A model generated the notes under the pieces. That model saw nothing but the letters and a program-made list of their open reading frames with translations, was not told where the DNA came from and made no database searches. DNA of 64,000 nt. Origin: Lepturacanthus savala (lineage: Eukaryota; Chordata; Actinopteri; Scombriformes; Trichiuridae). The DNA lies in assembly GCA_030544235.1 (NCBI GenBank), contig CM060470.1, positions 20,028,356 to 20,092,355 on the forward strand, read 5' to 3'. Below are positions 12,801 to 21,800 of the stretch, piece after piece. Position 1 is the first letter of the stretch; every line of letters begins with the position of its first letter. A program made the position numbers and the translations under genes.

Positions 12801-15800
12801 AGGGTCATTGCCTGCAATGCTGGTGGTACGGGAGAGCCAGCTGAGATTCCTGGAGTGGTTAAAGTCCAGGAGATGCTTGGTAGGAGAACACATATGATTA
12901 CAAATCCTATTTTTACATGCAGTCTGTGATAACATGGAATAATTGAACTAACCCAAATCAATACCTGCTCCTCAATCAGATTATCCTGATTATGAGCTTG
13001 ATCGTAAATATGAAGAGGGCTACGTGGTGCGGCAGGGTGGAGTCGTCTGCTTATCTGTGCCCATCAAGGGAAAACCCATTCCTACATGTAAGTGGACCAA
13101 GGATGGTCGTGACATCTCCCACCGGGCCATGATCGCCACCAATGATGACATCACTGAGCTGGTCATCAAAGATGCACACAAAGACGACACTGGTACCTAT
13201 GACCTGGTGCTGGAGAACAAATGTGGCAGGAAGGTTGTCTACATCAAGGTAAGTGACTCCTTTGACAAATTTTATTTATGCATGGGTTTACTCAAATAAA
13301 ATGATATGATAGTGTCGAAGAAAAATTTTATTATATTTGATGAATACATTTGGAAGTTAATTCCGGCCACCTGTATACTCTAGGTGAAGGTGATTGGTCG
13401 TCCTGATGCCCCAGAAGGGCCTCTGGAGTTTGATGACATTCAGGCTAGATCAGTCCGGGTCAGCTGGAGACCTCCATCAGATGATGGTGGTTCTGACATT
13501 CTTGGATTCATCGTAGAGAGGCGGGAAATCTCCAAGGCTGCGTGGTATACAGTGGACTCTCGGGTCACAGAGAACTCCCTGGTGGTGAAGGGCCTGAAGG
13601 AGAATGTGGAGTATCACTTTAGGGTCTTTGCTGAGAACCAGTTTGGAATCAGCAAATCTCTCAAGTCTGATGAGTCTGTCAAACCAAAAACACCATTATG
13701 TAAGTATTAATACTGCTTGCAGTTGTTTGCAATGTCCAAACACAACTGATATGTGTTAATGGACATAACCTGTACATATCTGCTAAGTTATTTATTTAGG
13801 GAAAAATAATTTTCTTATTAGAAATACACATTGACAAAAATGTTGCATAAAACAATGTACTTTACCTCCAGGTGCACCAGAACCTCCCAGTAACCCAGCA
13901 GAGATCATGGACGTATCCAAGTCCTCTGTGTCTCTGTCCTGGGCCCGGCCCCGGGATGATGGAGGCTCCCGTGTCACAGGATACTATGTGGAGAGGAGGG
14001 AGGTATCCACAGAAAAATGGGTCCGCCACAACAAAACGCACATCACCACCACCATGTACAATGTCACTGGCCTCATCCCTGATGCAGAGTATGTGTTCAG
14101 AATCGTGGCACAAAACGACATCGGACAGAGCGAGCCTGGTCCTACTTCAGAATCTGTGGTCTGCAAAGAGCCATATGGTGATTTAATAGAATACTCAGAC
14201 TAACTCAAACAAACTTATAAAACCAATTAGAAAAAATAATACATGAAGTTAAAGTAAATATGGGGTTGCATAGCTAATATGTTTGTTTTTTTTTATTTCT
14301 ACTATTTTTTCTCATTCTAGACAAGCCAAGCCAACCAGGAGAGATTGACATCATCTCTATCACCAAAGACTGTATTACCATCCACTGGCTCCGGCCTGAG
14401 CATGATGGTGGCAAGGAGATCCTTGGCTACTGGATTGAGTACCGGGAAGCGGGAGAAAGTTCCTGGAAAAAATGCACCACAGAGCGCTCCAAGGACCGTC
14501 AGTTCACCATGGGGGGCCTAATGGAAGCCACAGAGTATGAGTTCAGAATCTTTGCAGAGAACGAAGCAGGACTTAGCAGACCACGCCGCACACCCATGGG
14601 CATCAAGACCAAACTAAGCGGTGAGGAAATTTAATCCAGATAACTCAAAGTGTGTGTTCATTGAATTCCCCCACAAAGCAGGTAAATAACTCTGCCAATT
14701 TGAGTGTCACCTGGATTGTAAAAAGTTACATATTTATTTATTTTGCATATCAGTCTACTTAATTGTACTTGTAGGAACATAAATTCACATTTTACCGAAC
14801 CCCAAGATTGTGATTTAAGCTGTGTTTTAAACTAATCTTTGCTAATGTTTCTGCAGTTGGTGAGGCTCCAGCTTTGAAGGAAGAGATTCAGGACACAACC
14901 ACCAAGCTTGGTGAGTCTGGCACTCTGAGCTGCGGCATTATTGGCAGACCTCTGCCTGAGATCAAATGGTACCGCTATGGCAAGGAGCTGATCCAGAGCC
15001 GCAAGTACAAGATGAGCTCAGATGGCCGCAACCACTCCCTCAGCATCCTAACTGATGAGCAGGAAGATGAAGGCCTCTACACCTGCAGGGCTCACAATGA
15101 GGCCGGAGAGATTGAGACCAGTGGCAAACTCCGCCTGCAAGCAGCACCCCAGTTCCACCCTGGCTTCCCACTGAAAGAAAAGTACTATGCCGGTGCTGGC
15201 ACCAGCCTCCGTCTTCATGTTGTCTACATTGGCCGTCCCATTCCCCAGATCATGTGGTTCTACGGCAAGAAGCCTTTGAAAGCATCTGATGGTGTGGTAA
15301 TTGAAAACACAGAAAGCTACACTCATCTAGTGGTGAGGAACGTCCAAAGGCAGACCAACGCTGGCCGCTACAAGGTGCAGCTGAGCAATTCATTTGGAAC
15401 CATTGACACTGTACTGCGGGTTGAAATCCAAGGTAATATTATACAACTGAGAAAAGGAAATAGTAGTAAAAGTTTAGAAAGTTTAGAAAGTTCAAATATA
15501 TTTATTATGTAATGACTGCAATAGTATATATTTTATTTAATATCTAGTATTTTATTGTATATATTATATTTAAAATTGAATTTAAAGCCAACACTTCAGT
15601 TAGCAATGTCAATGTCATAAATATGTGATTATAATTTCTAGATGCTCTTTCTTTAAATAATCATACTTATACATGTTCATCTGTTAGTTTCAAACAACAA
15701 ATAATTATTCCTAGATCCTGTAAATATATGTATTCTTTTTTGGGGTTTATCTAGATAAGCCATGCATCCCTGAAGGCCCTATGGTTGTTGAAGCCTTGCT

Positions 15801-18800
15801 AAAGAGCTCAGTTGTTATCAGCTGGAAGAGTCCCAAGGATGATGGAGGCTCTATGATCACTAACTACATTGTGGAAAAGCGTATGGCCAAAGAAGGTGAG
15901 CTGTGGCAACTAGTGTCCTCCTCAGTCTCTGGCACCACCTGCCGTGTCCCCAACTTGGTCGAGAGTGAAGGCTACTATTTCAGAGTCTCTGCTCAGAACC
16001 AGTACGGAGTCAGTGAGCCCTTGGAGATCCCCTCTGTGGTGATCATAAAGAGTCCATTCGGTAAGTCTGCTCAGATTTTATTTGCTGCTTTTTGCTTCTA
16101 TAGCTACATCACAAATATGTGAACATTACAATAATGTTCCCTGTTTGTTCCTTAGAAAAACCTGGCATCCCACAGCAGCCCTTCATCACCAGCTTTACCA
16201 AGGACTCCTGTGTCGTTAACTGGAAGCCTCCAAGCAGTGACGGTGGAGCTAAAATCACTGGCTACTACCTGGAGAAACGTGAGAAGAAGCAGAACAAATG
16301 GATGTCAGTGGCCACTAAGAAGTTCACAGAAACCCACTATGAGGTCACAAACTTGATTGAGGGCTTTGAGTATGAGTTCCGTGTCAAGTGTGAGAACATG
16401 GGTGGGGAGAGTGACTGGAGTGAGATCTCTGAACCTGTCATCCCCAAGTCTGACCAGTCACCACGTGCACCCACATTCAGGGAGGATATCAGGGACATGT
16501 CTGTCAAATACCACGCCAATGCCACATTTGTTGCTAAGGTGAATTATTTTTATTTTTTACTTCAAAGACTATACATCTTGTGTTTATACAGAAGTCTTTG
16601 TTTTTCAAGAAATCAATCATCTTCTGTACAAATACTATTTGATTTAATTCGGTTATTTTTCCCATGTTAAGGTGGCGGGACATCCCAAGCCTTTGGTGAA
16701 ATGGTATCGTAGTGGAAAGGAGATCTTGGCAGATGGAACCAAGATCAAAGCCCAGGAGTTCAAGGGAGGCTATTACCAGCTGGTCATCACAGCTGCTGAT
16801 GAGAACGATGCCACGGTGTACCAAATCAGGGCAACCAACTCGTCTGGATCAATTTCTACAACTGCCAATCTGGAAGTAGAAGGTAAAATTTGGCATTGGG
16901 GAAGAGGAAGAGTAATAATCTTAGCCAGAATCCATTAAAATTATATCTTGCATTACTGTAGCCCTTAAATAATAATATTGACCTGATGTATTCTGTCATT
17001 TTTTAAATTCCAGTTCCTGCAAAGATTTACTTGCCCAAGGAGTTACAGGGAATGGGTGCAGTACATGCTGCCCGTGGTGATCATATCACCATCAAGATTC
17101 CCATCTCTGGAAAGCCTGAACCAGCAATCACCTGGCAGAAGGGTCAGGGCATCCTCTCCAACTCTCCTTATCACCAGGTCATCACCACCCGGTCATTCAC
17201 CTCCCTGGTCTTCCTAAAGGGAGTGCAGAGAAGCGATAGTGGCTATTACATTATCACTGCAAAGAATAGATTTGGAATGGACAAACAAACCATTGAGGTG
17301 AACGTGGCTGACATTCCTGAAGCTCCAAAGGGTCTAATGGTCAGTGACATTGGCCGGGACTCCATAACTCTGACCTGGGAGCCCCCTGCTAATGATGGTG
17401 GAAGCAACATCATTGGCTATATTGTTGAGAAGTGTCCAACCAGTGCAGACCGGTGGATTCGTGCCGGCCACACAGCTGACTGCAGCATCACCATTGTCAA
17501 TATATATGGAAAGGCTAAGTACCAGTTCCGAGTCATTGCTGAGAATGAATTTGGCCTGAGCCCTCCTTGTGCGCCAACTGAGCCCATCAACACAAAGGAG
17601 GACAAATCTGTAATCAGGAACTATGATGAGGAAGTGGATGAGACCAGAGAGATCACCAAGGAGGAGGCTCTATTCTACAAGGTTAAGGAGCTGTCCTCCA
17701 AGTATATTATCTCTGAGGAGCTTGCTCGATGCCAGTTTGGAGTGGTCCACCGCTGTGTGGAGATTGCTACTAAGAAGACCTTCATGGCCAAATTCATTAA
17801 GGTCAGAGGAATGGACCGTGAATTGGTTCTCAGGGAAGTCGAGGCTCTCAATGTAGCAAGGCACAAGAACATCATATACCTGCATGAATACTTTGAAAGC
17901 ATGGAGGAGATTATCCTGATCTTTGAATTCATCTCTGGAGTTGATATCTTTGAGCGCCTTGGCACCAGCAACTTTGAGCTAACAGAGCAGGAGATTGTCC
18001 GTTATCTAAGACAAGTCTGTGCATCCCTCAAGTTCTTGCATAGCCACAATTTTGGCCACTTTAATATCCGCCCTGACAACATTGTCTACAGCACAAGGAA
18101 AAGCACTCTCATAAAGATTATCGAGATGGGCCAGGCTAGGTTGCTGGTACCAGGAGAAAACATCAGAATGCCGTTCTCAGCTCCAGAGTACTGTGCCCCT
18201 GAGATCCACCGGCACGACTTGGTCACAACAGCCACTGATATGTGGTCTGTTGGTGTGATGGCCTATGTTCTGCTCAGTGGCCTCAATCCATTTGCTGCAG
18301 AGTCTACTACAAAAATGATTGAGAACATCTCAAACTGTGAGTACATCTTTGACAGTGAAGCATTTAGTGGTATCAGCCTGGAGGCAATGGACTTTGTGGA
18401 CAGACTTCTAATCAAGGACAGGAAGCTCCGTATGACAGCCCATGAGGCTCTGGAGCACCCTTGGCTCAAGATGAAGATTGAACATGTTAGCAAAAAGACC
18501 ATTAGGACACTGAGACACAGAAGATACTACCAGACACTGGTTAAGAGGATGGATACTATTGTATCAGCAGCTCGTGTGGCCTATGGCGGTGCCTTCAGCA
18601 ACCAGAGAGGATTGGCAGTGGGTAAAGTGAAGATTGGAACTGAATACCATGGCCTGCGTGCTGGGCCAGTCATGCATGGCTCAGCCGAGGAAGGTGGCCA
18701 TGTCAGATTCACTTGTAGCATAGTTAACTATGACAAGAGTACACAGGTTTCATGGTACTTTGGTAACCGTCAGCTGCATCCAAGCCCCAAATATGAGATT

Positions 18801-21800
18801 ACTTACAGCAATGGTTTCTCCAGCATCTATGTAAAGGACATTGAAGATAGTGATGATGGTGTATACAGATGCAAGGTAGTGAGCGATGATGGAGAGGATA
18901 GTGCTTATGGAGAGCTCTTTGTCGAGACTGTGAGGAGCATCAGGGAGTACTATATCAGCCGCTCCATCAGGAAACTGAGGAAGAAGGTTGATAGGACTAA
19001 ACTCCTTCAGAGGCCACCAGAGTTCACTCTGCCTCTGTACAATCGCACTGCCTACATTGGTGATGATGTGCGCTTTGGTGTTACTATCACTGTGCACCCC
19101 GAGCCTCATGTAACATGGCTGAAGAATGGAGAGAGAATCAAGCCTGGTGTTGATGACAGCAAGTACACGTTCACCAGTGACAAGGGGTTGTATCAGCTTA
19201 TGATTCATAACCTTGACATTAGCGATGATGCCGAATACACCGTCATGGCCAACAACAAGTTTGGAGAGGACAGCTGCACGGCTCGTCTCACAGTGATAGC
19301 TCATCCTGTGATGGAGGAAACTATGAGGCCCATGTTCAAACGTTTGTTGGCTAATACTGAGTGTGTTGAGGGACACAGCGTACGCTTCGAACTCAGAGTG
19401 TCAGGAATCCCAACACCTACTCTGAAATGGGAGAAGGATGGCCATCCACTACAGGTTGGTCCCAAGGTGGTTGTTATAGAAGAGGATGTTGACTACCATG
19501 TCCTACACATCAGAGAGACTCTGCTTGAGGACTCAGGTGTGTACAAAGTTACAGCAACCAACTCTGCTGGCTCTATAAGCTGCCAGGCTACATTGCAAGT
19601 GAACCGCCTTACTTACACAAGGAGAGAGTACAAGAATGAGGAGGAGAAAAACAGATTTGTCCAGACACAAATTGAAAAGACTAACAAGATGGCTCAGAAA
19701 ATTGTTGCCACAGAGGATATTGTACCTCTTAACCCGACGGCCCAAGATGCGCTGAAATTTGCTGCAGAGATGTACAAACCTGCCTTTAGCACCAAGAATG
19801 TCGAAGGTGAGTTCAACATCACGGTGGAGAAGTCTGAGACCAAGAAGCTGGAAGAAGAGAGAAGGCTCTTCATGCCCTATGAGATCCCAGATCCCGTGGT
19901 CCACGATCCCAGAGATCTGGATGAGGACAAAGCTATTAAACAGTTTGTGCCTCTCTCTGACATGAAGTGGTACAGGAAGCTGAGAGACCAGTATGAGATT
20001 CCAGAGAGGATGGAGAGGATTGTGCAAAAGAGACAGAGACGCATCCGCCTGTCCAGGTGGGAGCAGTTCTATGTCATGCCCCTACCTAGAATCACAGACC
20101 AATACAGACCGAGGTGGCGTATTCCACAACTAACACTGGATGATTTGGAGACAGTCAGACCCGCCCGCCGTTCACCATCTCCAGAATCCGAGGTCTCTTT
20201 CAGATCCAGGAGAAGATCTCTAGGAGACCTGAGCGACGAAGGGCTGCTTATGCCTGTGGATGACTACCTTTCCATGAGGAGAACAGAAGAGGAGAAAATG
20301 ATGCTGGAAGATGAACTGGAACTTGGCTTTTCTGCCTCCCCAGTTGGCAGCCCTGTCCGCACTGAACGGCGTGCTGTGGAACATGAAGAGAGGAGGCAGG
20401 AAGTCAGGCATGAGGGTGTTGAGGTGGCTGAGACCAAGAAGAAACGTACTATTTCTCAGTTTATGAGGAGGAGAAGGTCACTTTCCCCTACATACATTGA
20501 GCTGATGCGTCCAGTCTCAGAGCTGATCAGGCCATCACGTGCCATGCCTCCTGTGGATGATGTTTGTGTGTGTGTGGAGAGAAGATCTCCCACCCCAGAA
20601 AGGACTCGCCCCCGTTCTCCCAGCCCCATTAGGTCAGTTGAGAGGTCGTCCCGCTCCTCCTCTAGGTTTGAGCGATCCGCCCGCTTTGACATCATGTCCC
20701 GTTATGAAGCCAGAAAGGCTGCTCTGAAGTCTGAGAGGAAATATCAGGTGGTTAGTCAGACACCTTTCAGTCTTGATCATGCTCCACGTGTGACTGTCAG
20801 GATGCGCTCTCATCGCATACCACTCGGCCAAGACACCAAATTCACCCTAAACATCCAAGCCAAGCCAGAGGCTGAGGTGCAATGGCTCCACAATGGAAAT
20901 GCAATCGCAGAAAGCAGTGAGAAATATGTTTTTACCAACATGAGTGGTGTCTTGTCTATCACTATTCTAGACTGCCAGGAAGAAGACAGTGGCACATATC
21001 GCTGTGTATGCTCCAACTCCAAGGGAGAGGCTTCTGACTATGCCACCTTGGATGTGGCAGGTGGTGGGTATACTACCTTCTCCTCTCGCCGCAAAGATGA
21101 GGATGTTCCCAAAGCTTATGTCCCTGAAATCACTCGCATTGACCACTATCACACCAGTCACTTCAAAACTGGCTATACTTCCCAGACCCATTTTGCAGTA
21201 GAAGAGAGCAAGTCAAAGCTAACTGAGACACATGAGGTTGTCACACATGATAGATATGGTGCCTCCTCAGCAAGGTTCTCCTCTGCCGAGAGGCACTCCT
21301 CTGCTGAGAGGTACGCCTCTGCTGAAAGGTACGCCTCTGCTGAGAGGCACTCTTCTGCTGAGAGGTATTCCTCTGCTGAGAGGTATGACTCATCTATCAA
21401 GTTTGCCTCTACTGATTACCTGTCTTCTGGTTCCTCATACTCTTCGGACAAATTTTCTCTCACTGGCAAGCACACCACATCTGGAGATAAACTGAAATCT
21501 TCTGCTGCTGTTACTGAAGACATTTCTGTCCACAAGGTGAAGCCTTCCCTTGCTGCCAGAATCCTTTGTAAGCCCCAGTCTTTGACCATTGCAGAGGGAG
21601 AGACAGCCAGATTCTCCTGTGATATTGATGGGGAGCCTGCGCCCACTGTAACATGGATGTTTGAGAGTAGAACCATTGTCTCCTCTCACCGTGCCCATGT
21701 CACCACCACACAGTACAAGTCCAGCTTGGAGATATCCTCTGTGATGGCCTCTGATGAGGGCAGTTACATTGTGGTGGTAGAGAACTCAGGAGGCAGACAG

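Noticed and set aside
19533..20027. Long minus-strand ORF opposite the titin M3 linker
   Set aside because: Shadow of a conserved plus-strand coding exon; the plus-strand protein matches titin throughout.
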